Source: Macondimonas sp045864775 (GTDB taxonomy: Bacteria; Pseudomonadota; Gammaproteobacteria; UBA5335). Taken from it: a stretch of 64,000 nt of DNA. The number at the start of each line of letters is the position of its first letter. The first letter of the stretch is position 1. The position numbers were made by a program, and so were the translations under genes. The stretch is from NCBI GenBank assembly GCA_045864775.1, contig BTVR01000002.1:930001-994000 (forward strand), in the 5' to 3' direction. This document shows, piece by piece, positions 23,672 to 37,074 of the stretch. Below the pieces are notes generated by a model that did not search any database, was not told the origin of the DNA, and worked only from the letters and a program-made list of their open reading frames with translations.

Positions 23672-25679
23672 TCGGTACCAATCACATAACTGACTTTCAC
23701 AAAGGGCACGATCAACTCTTCGACCGACACCCCGCCGTGGACCACCACCTGCTCGCCCTCCGGCACAAAGGCGGTTCGTCCGCCTGCGAATAGGGGCATG
23801 AAGTTCGCGGGCAGTCCAGCGATGTCCAACCTCACTGTGGTGGGATAGGCCGCAGCGGAATCGGCCAGCAATGGCTCACTCCGGTAGACCCGAACACGCT
23901 CTCCGCGCGTCTCGGCAATCACGCCCTGGCTGGGCCTGCCGACGCCGGTGGATTCAACGTTGCCGTGGTCCGCCGTCAGATAGATGTGGTATCCCTTGTC
24001 CAGCAGCAGCGAGAACAGCCGGTCGACGAAACCGGTCTGCAACCAGTTCCCGATCCACATTGCCACGTCCTTCTTGGACCGCTCCTTGTGGAGCCGATCG
24101 TCAACCTCATCGATGACCAGGCCCACCACCTTCGGGCGCCGGTCGATCAAATCCGCTTCCAGCACGTCGAGCTGATGGGTCAGACGCAGCGCACGTCGAT
24201 ACATCACCTCATTCGCGTTGACGCCTTCGTTCTGCCAGAACGTCTTCCACAAGGATTCCTCCTTGTCCGCTCGGTCGATGGAGTCGTCGAACTCACGCGG
24301 CTTCAGACCCGAGAACAGCGCCTGACGCGACACCGATGTCACGGTCGGCAGCCATGCGAACGCGGTTCCCTCGTCGAATGCGAAACGTTTCGTGGTGGCG
24401 ATCAGGCGCTCCCGGATCTGCACCCACTGGTCGAAGGCCAGCCCGTCGAAGACCAGCAGAGCGACCTTGGTTTCCCCTGCGGAACGACGATGGCGCAAGA
24501 AGCGCGGCACGTGGTGCACCATCACCGGGCCTTTGGTCACCGGCTGCAGGATCAGGTCGGCGTAATGCTTGGCTGCGACCCAGGCTCGCAGCCCCTCGTC
24601 TGATTGCGCCTGCAAGGTCTTGATCCGCTCTCGAATCACCGGCAGGTGTTCGCTGCCTTCGGTGCCTGGCAGACCATGCGTGCGGGCCAGGATCTCACCG
24701 TAGCGTTTGGCGAACTCGCTCCAGTCCTTGTGCGACGAAGCCGCCGTTGGCGTCGTCTCGATCAGGCCATCGATGCCTTTTAGTACCAATGCCTGCAATG
24801 CCGCCGGGTCCTGGACAATTCCCGCCTTGACCCAACTCGGCATCCCCGCCGGAACGCTGTGCACCGCCAACGGATGCAAGCTGCCGTCGAGGAACATGGA
24901 ATCGACCAGCACCTGCACATCGGAGTGGTCGAACGGAATCTCGATCTTGGCGACGTAGTATGGCGGTGGCGGTTCGCCCGTGCGCGTGCCATCCAGCCCC
25001 AATTTCGACAAGTAGCGGTACCACGCATCCTGCACCACCCGCAGCAGCGCGCTCTTGGACGCCAGCCAGGTGGCGACGGGCAGGTCCGTGAACAGCCCCT
25101 TGCCCTGAATGATGCCTGCCGCGTGCTGAGCGAACAGCGGTGGCAACGAGCGGTTGGCAAAGTGCATCCGCAGCAGCTCACGCCAGAAGTCCACAGGGTT
25201 GCGAATGGATCTCGGCGCCAGTTGGTAGACGTGTTCGAGGATGAAGTCCTTCGACTCGTTCTCGCCCCTGGCCGACTGCAGCTCGGTCTGATGAGCATGA
25301 AATAGCCCGGCAAAGTGCTCCGGCTCGACTTGCTGCGCCGCGCTGTAAGCCAGCTTCGGGAATAGCTCCGCAAGACTGAGCCGGACCACACGACCGTGAT
25401 GCACGATGTCCCACGGCAAGACATTCGCATCGGCGCTTCGCAGATGCAGAACCAGCGAAGGCGCTGGCCCCGGCTCACCGCGATCCCATGCGGCGCGATA
25501 GCGTTCCTCGTATTCCGCACGAAAGGCGAACGGATCTTCGTACAGCATCAACTCGAAGCCCCGACCGCGCAGCTCGGTCAACAGCCTCTCGTCGAGCAAC
25601 ACATCATCAGGGTCGCACGCCACCCAGAGTCGGGTGAGATCGGCCGTGAAGTGGCTAAGAATTCGTTCCGTCCACAAAC

Positions 25680-25683
<4 letters not shown>
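23668..25683 (-). CDS. pglZ: BREX-3 phosphatase-like protein PglZ
   Basis: 671 residues, the hallmark BREX gene. The C-terminal half is an alkaline-phosphatase-superfamily domain: KVALLVFDGLAFDQW supplies the first metal-binding Asp and HIYLTADHGNVES the Asp-His pair. PglZ is required for host DNA modification and phage exclusion in BREX. It overlaps brxHII by 4 bases and brxA by 4 bases. Confidence 0.92.
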
Positions 25684-28508
<2,825 letters not shown>

Positions 28509-28510
28509 GT

Positions 28511-31288
28511 TCAGATCCCGTCTTCGGTACGGGTCAGCGCGAGGTCATAGAGGGTGAGCAGCTTCTCGTCCTCTTGCAGCGCCTCCTCGGGCACTTTCTT
28601 GGCAATATCAATAATTGTCTTGTAGTCCTTGTTGCCCCATGCAGTTCGGAACCCCGCCCGAAGGACTTCAAGCCTGAACTCCTTGAGCCGACGCCCGCTG
28701 AAAGCTCGGTAAGTATCGAACTCCTTAAGAAGGCCCTTCTCACGCTTTTTCTCCAAATCCTTCGCTTTGTTTGGATCTGGTACATACCACCGATCTTTGG
28801 CCTTGGCCGTCAGACGAGAATCTCCCTTATCCAGGTTTCGCAAGTCTGGCCAGTTACTCGATAAATAGCTGTGGATCTGGCTCGGGACATCCCCAACGCC
28901 GTCATACTGGATAAAGTTCTCTTCAAGCAGGCCGGAAAGCTCTGGCCGCCACTCGTGCTTCTTCCACCCTGCGCCCAGCTGAGTAATGAACTCAGGATGT
29001 AATTCCTGGTACGTCGATGGACGCCGTTTCAAAAAGTCAGTGAGCCAGTCGATAGCACTACGCTCATCGCTGACGAACAACTCCATCTGCGGCGCCTGAG
29101 AAACCAAAGCACGCTTCTTGTCATACTCAGCCACCTGTTCAGGCAGAAATACCATCCCGTCTCGATCCGGGAACCGTTGCCGCAAGCCGTCTAAAAACTC
29201 TCCACTTGACAGAGGAACAGGCACGTCATGGCGCACAAACCACCCAACCATTCGATCGTATATGCGCCGTGGGTCACGCTCAGCAATGAACTCTAGCCCG
29301 CCATCCTTTGGCTTGGTAATGGAGAGCTGCTTCAAATGGGTCTGGACGAAATCCCAGACCGATTCAGGGGTGGCGCCACGCTCAGCCAAGCGACGCTCCA
29401 ATCCGCCATTCGGCTTATAGACTGAAATAACGAGGTCTTGCTTTACGGCAGTCGTTGAAGTGACCTGCTTGAAACTGCCTTGCTTCTTGTCGAGGGCAGC
29501 GACTTCTGCAACGACAAAACCGGCTTTTTGAAGCGAAACCTGTATCGCATTCCATACGGCTGCCTTGCTGTTCGAGAAAACAACAGTCATCCACCGGCCA
29601 GGTTTTAGGACTCGATGGTATTCAGCAAAGCACCTTTCCATTGACACTTGGTACTCAAAGACGCCCTTTCCGCGCACTCTGTCGATAATCGCCTCGGGCA
29701 CCTCATTTGTGATGACGCCGTGCCAAGACTCGACCAAGAAGTTTAGGTCGGCGTAATAGATGTTTTCGCCAAACGGCGGATCGGTAAAGATATAGTCGAT
29801 CGAGTTATCTGGTACTCCAAGACGACCCGCCGATCCTGTCGCAATGCATGACGCGCCAGTGATTCCAACAAACTTCTTAAATGCGGAAGCAAGTCGCTTC
29901 ACTTTGCCATCTAGGTTGTGCCACGGACTGCATTCGGCATACATAGAAGCGATGTAGTACACGCCGTTCAATTGCCGATTGACCTGCGACCCACCGTAAT
30001 TCAGGTGTTGCGATGGCTGGTATCTGTTAAGAGCAGAAAGTCCCCAAATGGCTTGCTCGACCATAAACCGCAAAAATCGTCGCGTTCCGGTATCTAGCTC
30101 TTGGTCAGCTTTCCGCCAAAGAGTCGCCATCGTGTGCGCGGCCCTTGTGACAAAAATGTCACTGATCGAGTTTGTGTTTGTCGTGGTCATCCGCCCGACG
30201 CGCTTCATCTGGGAGTCGGGGAAATCCTTTGAGGGAAACTCGGGCGGAAACGGAAGCTGTTCGATTTTTGCCAGAACAGAAAGATCATCCGCATCCGGTT
30301 CCTTAGAAACAAGTTCGCCGTTCTTCTTGTAGTAGATCTCTGTCGGCACCCGCTTTGGAAGCTTTTTCACTATGCCGGTAATTGGGTCGATCTTGCTCTC
30401 ATACAACAGTTCCATTTCTTCTTTGCGTCCGCGAACACCGCAGTGAGGGCAGCAAATCTCGTCGTGGATCTTGAATGTCTCTCTATCAACTCCAACCTTT
30501 TCAAAAATAATCTCGCCGCTGCAAGAGTGGCACAGGAACACTTCGCTCCAGACGGTGTACTCCATCAGCGCCTTGCTGTTGCCTGGCACTGCTGTCGTAT
30601 ACATCCAACCAATTTCTTTTTTCAGCTCTTCGAGCATGCGCTTTGCCGCAGCCTCGAACTTGTGGACATCAAAGGTGGTGTTGTATCCAGCAGCGATGAA
30701 AGTCGCAGCGGGAGAAAGGTCAGAGAGGATGGCTCTCCTCATGCCCCACTTCGGAGCCGGTCTTCCTGCCGCCCTGCATTCAGATTCGATTTCCGCGCGA
30801 TAGCTCGCTGGTGCCGTTTCACACCATTGCGCAGCGACTCCTGTCATCCCGGAGCCACAAAAACCATCAAGCACAAGGTCTCCCGGCTCCGTGTAGTGAA
30901 GAATCGACGGAACGATTGCTAAATGAGGCACCTTCGTGTGATACGAGTGCGCTTTGTACAAGGGATCGAACTTCCCGACACTGACGTCAATTGCCAGGGG
31001 TTCCCGTGCGTAGGCTTCAGTAGACTGATAGTCCTTACCGAAATTACTGACGAACTGTTCAAGGAACGGATTCGGGCACGCGGTGTAGTACGGCGGATCT
31101 GACATCTTGAGGATGGCTTCATCCGTTCCCTGGGGAAACCCTTCAATCTTCCGGAACTCGGGATCTTTAAGTTTCTCGGCGAGCAGCTTCAGGTAGTGCT
31201 CGCGGCGGGCATCATCGCTCGGGAACGTTTGCCCGAGGCATTCAACCGGGCCGGATTTGGCCGCGTGGTTCTGGAAAAGATCACTCAT
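28511..31288 (-). CDS. pglXI: BREX-3 adenine-specific DNA methyltransferase PglXI
   Basis: 925 residues. A DPPYY motif (residues 64-68) precedes the SAM site FCGSGMTG (143-150), the order seen in beta-class enzymes, and a second DPPF lies near residue 508 (TDPPFGENIYY). Two CxxC pairs (CHSC, CPHC) near residues 230-270 suggest a zinc knuckle. The enzyme marks host DNA at a BREX site. Its base composition is visibly more AT-rich than its neighbours, suggesting a separate history. Confidence 0.88.
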   Translation of the reverse strand: MSDLFQNHAAKSGPVECLGQTFPSDDARREHYLKLLAEKLKDPEFRKIEGFPQGTDEAILKMSDPPYYTACPNPFLEQFVSNFGKDYQSTEAYAREPLAIDVSVGKFDPLYKAHSYHTKVPHLAIVPSILHYTEPGDLVLDGFCGSGMTGVAAQWCETAPASYRAEIESECRAAGRPAPKWGMRRAILSDLSPAATFIAAGYNTTFDVHKFEAAAKRMLEELKKEIGWMYTTAVPGNSKALMEYTVWSEVFLCHSCSGEIIFEKVGVDRETFKIHDEICCPHCGVRGRKEEMELLYESKIDPITGIVKKLPKRVPTEIYYKKNGELVSKEPDADDLSVLAKIEQLPFPPEFPSKDFPDSQMKRVGRMTTTNTNSISDIFVTRAAHTMATLWRKADQELDTGTRRFLRFMVEQAIWGLSALNRYQPSQHLNYGGSQVNRQLNGVYYIASMYAECSPWHNLDGKVKRLASAFKKFVGITGASCIATGSAGRLGVPDNSIDYIFTDPPFGENIYYADLNFLVESWHGVITNEVPEAIIDRVRGKGVFEYQVSMERCFAEYHRVLKPGRWMTVVFSNSKAAVWNAIQVSLQKAGFVVAEVAALDKKQGSFKQVTSTTAVKQDLVISVYKPNGGLERRLAERGATPESVWDFVQTHLKQLSITKPKDGGLEFIAERDPRRIYDRMVGWFVRHDVPVPLSSGEFLDGLRQRFPDRDGMVFLPEQVAEYDKKRALVSQAPQMELFVSDERSAIDWLTDFLKRRPSTYQELHPEFITQLGAGWKKHEWRPELSGLLEENFIQYDGVGDVPSQIHSYLSSNWPDLRNLDKGDSRLTAKAKDRWYVPDPNKAKDLEKKREKGLLKEFDTYRAFSGRRLKEFRLEVLRAGFRTAWGNKDYKTIIDIAKKVPEEALQEDEKLLTLYDLALTRTEDGI

Positions 31289-31334
31289 CAGTCGTTCCTC
31301 AAATTCTTGTTGTCATGGTCGAGCGATCCCCGTG

Positions 31335-34300
31335 TCACTCGATCACGAAGCGCAGCTTGGTCGCATCCTTGCCCTTGCAGCGTTCGTTCATGAAGGTGTC
31401 GAAGCGCTTGCGGAGGTCGTCCGGTGTGGCCGGCGAGCCGCCTTGCAGCAGCGCCTGCTTGATCTCGTCGCCCTTGACCGCGATCTTCTCCAGCCCCGAC
31501 AGCGCCTCTTGCACGGCGTTGGCAAACTCGGCGGTCATCGGGTCCGGCAGCTTGCGTGAGGCTAGGAAGGCGTCGATCAGCTTCTTGGACGCGGGCGGCA
31601 ACAGGCCCAAGCTGTCTTGGGTGAACGGGTCTTCGAGGTTCTCAAGCAGGGTTTGCTGCCAGTTGGCCACCAACTGATCCAGGTCGTCGTCCAGCTTGTG
31701 CAGGCGGTTGGCCGCCGGGATCAGCTCCAACTGCTCGGCAGACGGACGGAACTGGCAGTGCGGGCAAACGGCGGCCGTGATCAGGGTCGGCTCATCCAGC
31801 GAGGAACAGCTCTTCAGGCCATTCAGGGATTCTTCGAAGGCGGTGAGCTGGCTGGTGGGCATCAGCGACACGCCGGCCAACACCCGCAGTGCCAGCAGGC
31901 GGTCGTCCTTGCGCAGGGCGTTGCGGGTCTTGTCTTCAGCCACGCCCAGTCGCGCCTTGCTGTGGCTGGCGATGTAGGCCGTGATGTAGTCCTTCTTGAG
32001 CTGGTTGAGCGTCTGCCGGTATTCGGCGGCGTGCTCGGCGGTGCGATCCTGGCTCAGCTTTTCCTGCAGCGCCTTGCGGGCGGTTTCGGCCTGTTTCACC
32101 CACGGGTGCTCGGCGGGCAACACCATCTCGGCCTGCGAGAGGTAGGACGCCGTGCTGCCCAACTCCACCACCAGTTCGAGCAGACGCTCGACGGCGGCCA
32201 GGATCTCCAGATTCTTCTTCTGGCCGTCCAGGTCTTCCTGCGTGACGCGCAGATTCTTAAGCTTGCCGACGGTGTTGTACGGCGCCAGCGACTCCGTGAA
32301 CTTCTTCAGCGAATCCAGCCGGGCGTGCCAGTCCTTGGCTTCTTCTTCACGAAGCAGGTTCTGGCCCCAGAAGCCGAGCTTGCCTTGCTGCAGGTCGGAG
32401 CCGGCCTTGAGCACACGCGGAACGATGGCCGTTACCGCTTCGTACATTTTCTTAACTGGCTCATCAGACCCTTGCATGGCAAGTGTCGCCTGACCTTGCG
32501 CCTGCTGAATCCCCAGCAGCGCCAACAGTTCTTTCAGCAGAGCCAGGTTAATTTCCTTCGGGAACTCAACATGCTTGAACTGCTTAAGTTCCTCAAGCGA
32601 TCGTTCTCCGAGCAAATGTGTCTTCCCAGCATCCAGCTTATCTCCAGTGATCGATAGAACGATGTCGCCGGAATAAACCAGCGCACCCAGCACCACGATC
32701 AGCAAATCGGGCTCCAACCGGTACTTGGTTGGCGCGAAATACTCGACGTCTGACGTACCCGAGAGCAGTTCGCTGCGGTTGAGTACCTGGCCGTGGCCGT
32801 TGGCCTTGAGGCGGTTGAGCACCTCCTGCGCGTAGCGGGAGTTGGCGGGATCGACGCGGTCACCGTCGAGCAGTTCCAGGGCATCGAGGGTGGCTGCGGC
32901 ATCCTTGGTGCGGGTGCCGCCGGCAAGTAGCCGCAGGGCATTGCCGACCAGTTGCTTGCGGTTGGCCTCGGTGACCAGCACAGAAAAGGTGGGGTACTCG
33001 GGTGAGATGTCGGCAAAGCGCTGGCCGAGTGCCAGGCCTGAGACGATGTTGACCACGTCGCGAAAGTTGATGCGCTCGTCCGCACCCAGTCGCGCGCGGT
33101 CGCGCAGGGACACACCCTTGGACCAGTCCTGCAGCGTCTTGGTCTTGCCCTGATAGGTGACCTCGAACGCGGTCATCTGCTTTTCCTGCAGCCACTTGCT
33201 CATGGACCGCAGCGAGTCCTGGGCCTTGGACAGGTAGATGGCCTTCGCGCCACCGCTGGCGGTGGACGCCAGATCCAGTGCTGCCGCGTAATGCGACAGG
33301 TAGCGCTTGAAGTCCTCGTCCGGTGACTTCAGGCGGAAGAACACTTCGTCGGCCAGGTTGTTGTCGCTGAACTTCGGCTTGTCGAAGGGCTGGATGAAGT
33401 AAATGTAGAAGTCGCGCTCGGGCTGGGCCGTGGGCCGGTCATTCGGGGCACCAAAGAACAGGTAGCCCATGCGCTCGACGCGGCGCTCCTGCCACTCGAT
33501 CTGGTACTGCCAAATTTGGAAGCCGGGGTAACGCAGGTCGTCGCTGCACTCCATCAGCGCCTTGACGGCGCTGTAGTAGGCGCGGTCCAGCGCATCGTTA
33601 TCCAAGGTGCCTGCACGATTGTCGATTTGTGCGTCGTAATCAACGTCTTTTTTCAGGTCGAAAAAGTACTGACGGTTGTCTTCAGACTTGGAGATGAACT
33701 GGCCATTGACCGTCTTGATCAACTCGTTCAGAGTCATCTGCACAGCGGTGAGCAGATCCTCTGCCGGGTTAGGCATGTCCTCAAACCCGGGCTGATACAG
33801 GCACAGCGAATCACGCAGTTCTTCAACGGTAGGACCAATAGGAACGTGAATGTCACCGGTGGTTAGGCGGCGAACCGCCAGCGCCTTAACAATTCGCCGT
33901 GCCATCGGCTTGTAGGCTGGTTTGCTAAAGGATTGCTCAACCTTTGATTCCAAAACTTCTGCGACCCGATAGACGTCCTTGATGTTTGCGTCTGCACGTA
34001 GGGTTGGATTTGCCTTGACGGTATCCCAGAAACTCTCATAGCTGATGAGCGGAGGGCGATCTTCCGGAACGTCCTGGTCGAGGATGGCTAGCATGGCGGC
34101 CTCGATGGTTTTGAGAGCACCGCGATTTTCGGTGAAGTGGATCTGCTCGAAGGTCTTCAGGTAGTCCGGGTGAACCGGGAACAGTCGCACATACTCGTCC
34201 ATGCGCTCGTTCATGGAGCCATAGAACTTGGCGAACGCTGTGAGGTATTCGCGGATCTTGTTCTGCTGGTCGACAGTCTTCTTGAGCAGGCGCGCTGAGA

Positions 34301-35075
34301 CGACAAAACTGACGTCCTGGCGGTCGATCAGAATCTGGGTGAAACGCTCGTTGACCCGGCGCATGCTATCGGCGACGTGCTCAAAGCGGCCGCCATCAAA
34401 AATGGCTTCCTGCACGCCTGCGACGAAGCGTAATCGCAACTGCTTGGTGACTTCACCGATCTGGCGCATGAACGCCAGATCGAGAATCAGGTCGTGACCC
34501 TTGCGTGACTGCAGGTACTCCAACAATTCATCGACTACTAGGAGCAGCCCCTGATCAGGATAAACTTCATGGAAGGCGGCCATCATGGCGTCCAAAGAGG
34601 CTTTGTTGTCCAGTTCATCCGCAGCAGATGGAAACGCAAAATTGATGCCCAGCTTTTCCAGAAAGCCCTCGAGCTTGCAAGTAATGATCTGGCGCAGCGG
34701 CATTTCCAGGCCACCCACCTCGATCCGCAGCACCTTGAAGCGGCCAGCAATTGGGGCAACCGCCTCGGCTACCTTGGGGTGGCGGATCATCGGCGCGTAC
34801 GCGGAATCTTCGGCCACCAGCGACAGCACCGACATCAAGTGCGACTTGCCGGTGCCGTAGTTGCCGACGATCAGCACGCCCTTGTGATCGACCGACTCGT
34901 CGAAACTGAGCTGGGGAACCATGAGCTTGGAGATCCGCTCGGCCATCTCGTTGGAGATGACGTAAGTTGCGACGAGCTCCTTTGCCTTTTCTGGAAGTCC
35001 GGCATTGCGCAGCTGAATAACTGACTCGATCTGCTCGAACTGGATCAGATCTCCGTATTTAATGGTCCTGGTCAT
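31335..35075 (-). CDS. brxC: BREX-3 large ATPase BrxC (DUF6079)
   Basis: 1246 residues. Walker A is GNYGTGKS (71-78) and a Walker-B-like VVDELLEYL lies near residue 170. The rest is long and helical, with a CPHC-containing segment near the end. BrxC is the AAA+-type core of BREX. ATG 35075 is preferred over the frame start at 35102 because GAGAG precedes it and the protein then begins MTRTIKYGDLI. It lies 23 bases after brxF. Confidence 0.9.
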   Translation of the reverse strand: MTRTIKYGDLIQFEQIESVIQLRNAGLPEKAKELVATYVISNEMAERISKLMVPQLSFDESVDHKGVLIVGNYGTGKSHLMSVLSLVAEDSAYAPMIRHPKVAEAVAPIAGRFKVLRIEVGGLEMPLRQIITCKLEGFLEKLGINFAFPSAADELDNKASLDAMMAAFHEVYPDQGLLLVVDELLEYLQSRKGHDLILDLAFMRQIGEVTKQLRLRFVAGVQEAIFDGGRFEHVADSMRRVNERFTQILIDRQDVSFVVSARLLKKTVDQQNKIREYLTAFAKFYGSMNERMDEYVRLFPVHPDYLKTFEQIHFTENRGALKTIEAAMLAILDQDVPEDRPPLISYESFWDTVKANPTLRADANIKDVYRVAEVLESKVEQSFSKPAYKPMARRIVKALAVRRLTTGDIHVPIGPTVEELRDSLCLYQPGFEDMPNPAEDLLTAVQMTLNELIKTVNGQFISKSEDNRQYFFDLKKDVDYDAQIDNRAGTLDNDALDRAYYSAVKALMECSDDLRYPGFQIWQYQIEWQERRVERMGYLFFGAPNDRPTAQPERDFYIYFIQPFDKPKFSDNNLADEVFFRLKSPDEDFKRYLSHYAAALDLASTASGGAKAIYLSKAQDSLRSMSKWLQEKQMTAFEVTYQGKTKTLQDWSKGVSLRDRARLGADERINFRDVVNIVSGLALGQRFADISPEYPTFSVLVTEANRKQLVGNALRLLAGGTRTKDAAATLDALELLDGDRVDPANSRYAQEVLNRLKANGHGQVLNRSELLSGTSDVEYFAPTKYRLEPDLLIVVLGALVYSGDIVLSITGDKLDAGKTHLLGERSLEELKQFKHVEFPKEINLALLKELLALLGIQQAQGQATLAMQGSDEPVKKMYEAVTAIVPRVLKAGSDLQQGKLGFWGQNLLREEEAKDWHARLDSLKKFTESLAPYNTVGKLKNLRVTQEDLDGQKKNLEILAAVERLLELVVELGSTASYLSQAEMVLPAEHPWVKQAETARKALQEKLSQDRTAEHAAEYRQTLNQLKKDYITAYIASHSKARLGVAEDKTRNALRKDDRLLALRVLAGVSLMPTSQLTAFEESLNGLKSCSSLDEPTLITAAVCPHCQFRPSAEQLELIPAANRLHKLDDDLDQLVANWQQTLLENLEDPFTQDSLGLLPPASKKLIDAFLASRKLPDPMTAEFANAVQEALSGLEKIAVKGDEIKQALLQGGSPATPDDLRKRFDTFMNERCKGKDATKLRFVIE

Positions 35076-35098
35076 ATGGTTCTCTCTTCCCCGTAGCG

Positions 35099-35554
35099 TC
35101 AAATTTCGAGTGCGACCACGCCGTCGCGGCTGTAGTCACGATGTTCTGGATGGCTCATGTCCGCGTACACCAAGCGATCACCGCGCAGCTCGCCAGGCCA
35201 GACAGCCACGACGCGCTTGGAATGAGCCAGCCGCCTGACGAGGTCAAGCGGGTTGATCTGCAGGCTGGGCTCGAACAACAACTCAAGGTTGTCGAGCAAC
35301 AGCGGATCTTCAGTGCGATCCCTGTCCGCGATCTCCCGCAAGAGATCACCGGCAGAGAAGCCACGCTTACTGTTTGGCGTGGAGGCCAGACGGCGGCTCA
35401 GCTCCAGGCCAACGTTGAGCGGCTCGATATTGAGCTTGGCGCTGAGTTGGCGCAGCAGTTGGGTCTTGCCACTGCGGCTGGGACCGACCAGCAGGATCAA
35501 CTTGCTGTTGAGGTCGCCGATTTCGCCGACGAGTCGTTCGAGTCTTGCGAGCAT
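35099..35554 (-). CDS. brxF: BREX-3 P-loop protein BrxF
   Basis: 151 residues, first gene of the operon and the marker of type 3. The P-loop is GPSRSGKT (24-31) in a small ATPase fold with DPLLLDNLELLF as the likely Walker B. ATG 35554 has GAGGGG well placed; GTG 35560 would be two codons longer. I see no WYL-type BREX regulator upstream; a serine recombinase gene ends 140 bases upstream on the same strand. Confidence 0.9.
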   Translation of the reverse strand: MLARLERLVGEIGDLNSKLILLVGPSRSGKTQLLRQLSAKLNIEPLNVGLELSRRLASTPNSKRGFSAGDLLREIADRDRTEDPLLLDNLELLFEPSLQINPLDLVRRLAHSKRVVAVWPGELRGDRLVYADMSHPEHRDYSRDGVVALEI

Positions 35555-35694
35555 GCTCACCCCCTCAGTGTGAAGATGTCCCAGGTAATCTGGCGGGGTG
35601 TGCCGAACGCTCGCGTCTCTGCGGCGATCCGGCGCGAGCGCCGCTTAAGGTAACGCTGATCAAGTAGCCACGAAGACAACCGCAAGAAAAAATA

Positions 35695-36261
35695 TTAGGA
35701 GCCGGCCGAACTGTCCGCTTGCAGGGCAGCGTACAGTGCTGTTCTGCTCACCTTGATCCGTGCAGCGGCTTCCCGGACGTTTAGCCCGTTGGCGATGTGT
35801 TTCCGCGCCTGCTGCAGCTTGTCGGCAGTGACGACCGGCTTGCGCCCTCCCTTGCGGCCGCGAGCCAGCGCAGCGGTCAATCCCACCCTGGTGCGCTCCC
35901 GGATCAGGTCGCGCTCGAACTGCCCCATCGCCCCGAACACATGGAAGATGAGCCGCCCACCGGGCGTGGTGGTGTCGATGGCTTCCGTGAGCGACCGGAA
36001 CCCGACGCCTCGCGCTTCCAGCGCCCCGATTGTCTCGATCAGGTGCGGCAGGGAACGTCCCAGCCGATCCAGCCGCCAGACCACCAGCACGTCACCCTCG
36101 CGCAGCCAGGCCAGTGCATCAGCCAGGCCGGGACGGTCGGCCTTGGCCCCGGAAGCCGTGTCCTCGAAGATCCGCTCGCAGCCGGCCTTGTTCAGTGCGT
36201 CCGTCTGCAAGGCGGTGTCCTGTTCCGCCGTCGATACCCGCGCATAGCCGATCAGTGCCAT
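35695..36261 (-). CDS. Serine recombinase (resolvase/invertase type)
   Basis: 188 residues. IGYARVSTAEQDTALQ holds the active-site Ser, and GDVLVVWRLDRLGRS and QFERDLIRERT are the other catalytic and dimer blocks. A C-terminal HTH (GLNVREAAARIKVSRTALY) binds DNA. It is the size of Tn3-type TnpR or Hin/Gin. No transposase gene accompanies it. Repeated TTGACGGACA-like sites lie just upstream. It could co-transcribe into brxF. Confidence 0.9.
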   Translation of the reverse strand: MALIGYARVSTAEQDTALQTDALNKAGCERIFEDTASGAKADRPGLADALAWLREGDVLVVWRLDRLGRSLPHLIETIGALEARGVGFRSLTEAIDTTTPGGRLIFHVFGAMGQFERDLIRERTRVGLTAALARGRKGGRKPVVTADKLQQARKHIANGLNVREAAARIKVSRTALYAALQADSSAGS

Positions 36262-36263
36262 GG

Positions 36264-36376
36264 TCCGCCCTTTTGTCCGTCAATCCGTCCGGCTATCTTA
36301 ATGTCCAACAACTCATCGAAAAAGCCTGTTGCCGGACACTTTCCGGCCTGGCCGGCAAATGATCGTTTGACGGACA
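36264..36376. promoter_or_regulatory. Likely resolvase binding region (res-like)
   Basis: Three half-sites occur: TGTCCGTCAA (36274-36283), TTGCCGGACA (36329-36338) and TTGACGGACA (36367-36376). They lie between the recombinase start and mazE. Tn3-type res regions hold several such sites upstream of tnpR and also control its transcription. Confidence 0.55.
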
Positions 36377-36441
36377 GGCTTCTTTGCAGCCGAATGCATG
36401 CAAGTTGTACTCATAGATAACTCTTTCATAGGAGGTGCATC

Positions 36442-36699
36442 ATGCACACAACCCATCTTCGCAAGGTCGGCGGCTCAGTCATGCTGGCCGTCCCGCCTGC
36501 ACTGCTCGATGTTCTGCATCTGACCGCAGGGGCAAGGGTCGGACTGGCCGTGGACAAGGGCCGTCTTATGATCAAACCCTGCACCCGGCCGCGCTACACA
36601 CTCGATGAGTTGCTGGCCCAATGTGATCCATCGGCCGATCCGAGCCAGCATGAGCTGGAATGGCTGGATGCACCCGCCGTGGGTCATGAGTTGAGTTGA
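36442..36699 (+). CDS. mazE: MazE-like AbrB-fold antitoxin
   Basis: 85 residues. LRKVGGSVMLAVPPALLDVLHL is the DNA-binding hairpin, and the acidic end (QHELEWLDAPAVGHEL) is the toxin-binding tail. A strong ribosome site TAGGAGGTG lies just upstream. It overlaps mazF by 4 bases. It is the second MazEF of the island. Confidence 0.85.
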   Translation: MHTTHLRKVGGSVMLAVPPALLDVLHLTAGARVGLAVDKGRLMIKPCTRPRYTLDELLAQCDPSADPSQHELEWLDAPAVGHELS

Positions 36700-37031
36700 T
36701 GGAGCGGGGCCACTTCTATCTCGTCTCCCTCGATCCGACTTCCGGCCATGAAAAGCATGGCACCCGCCCGGTGTCGATAGTCTCTCCGGACAAGTTCAAC
36801 CGGCTAATGAAAACACCCGTGAACCTGCCAATCACCAGCGGCGGCAATTTCGCCCCCACGGCAGGCTTCACCGTGTCCTTGACGGGGTCAGGCAATCAAA
36901 CCACCGTTGTCATCCTCTGCTCACAGCCGCGCGCCCTCGACGTGCTTGCTCGTGGCGGGCGCAAGCTGGAAAGCGTGCCGGCGGCCATTGTGGATGAAAT
37001 GCTGGCTAAGGTCGCCGCGCTCTTCGAGTGA
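36696..37031 (+). CDS. mazF: MazF-family mRNA interferase toxin
   Basis: 111 residues: MERGHFYLVSLDPTSGHEKHG at the start and LPITSGGNF in the middle match the PemK/MazF fold. VILCSQPRALDVLARGG is the third block. Coupled to mazE. It lies immediately left of decayed IS3-family DNA. Confidence 0.88.
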   Translation: MMERGHFYLVSLDPTSGHEKHGTRPVSIVSPDKFNRLMKTPVNLPITSGGNFAPTAGFTVSLTGSGNQTTVVILCSQPRALDVLARGGRKLESVPAAIVDEMLAKVAALFE

Positions 37032-37074
37032 GCAAGGTCATGAGCATAAAAGGTGTTCGTGCCTTGGATAATAG

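Noticed and set aside
36264..36376. Terminal inverted repeats of a Tn3-family transposon
   Set aside because: The repeats sit at the recombinase promoter in several copies, no Tn3 transposase or 38-bp ends are seen; a res-type site is more likely.
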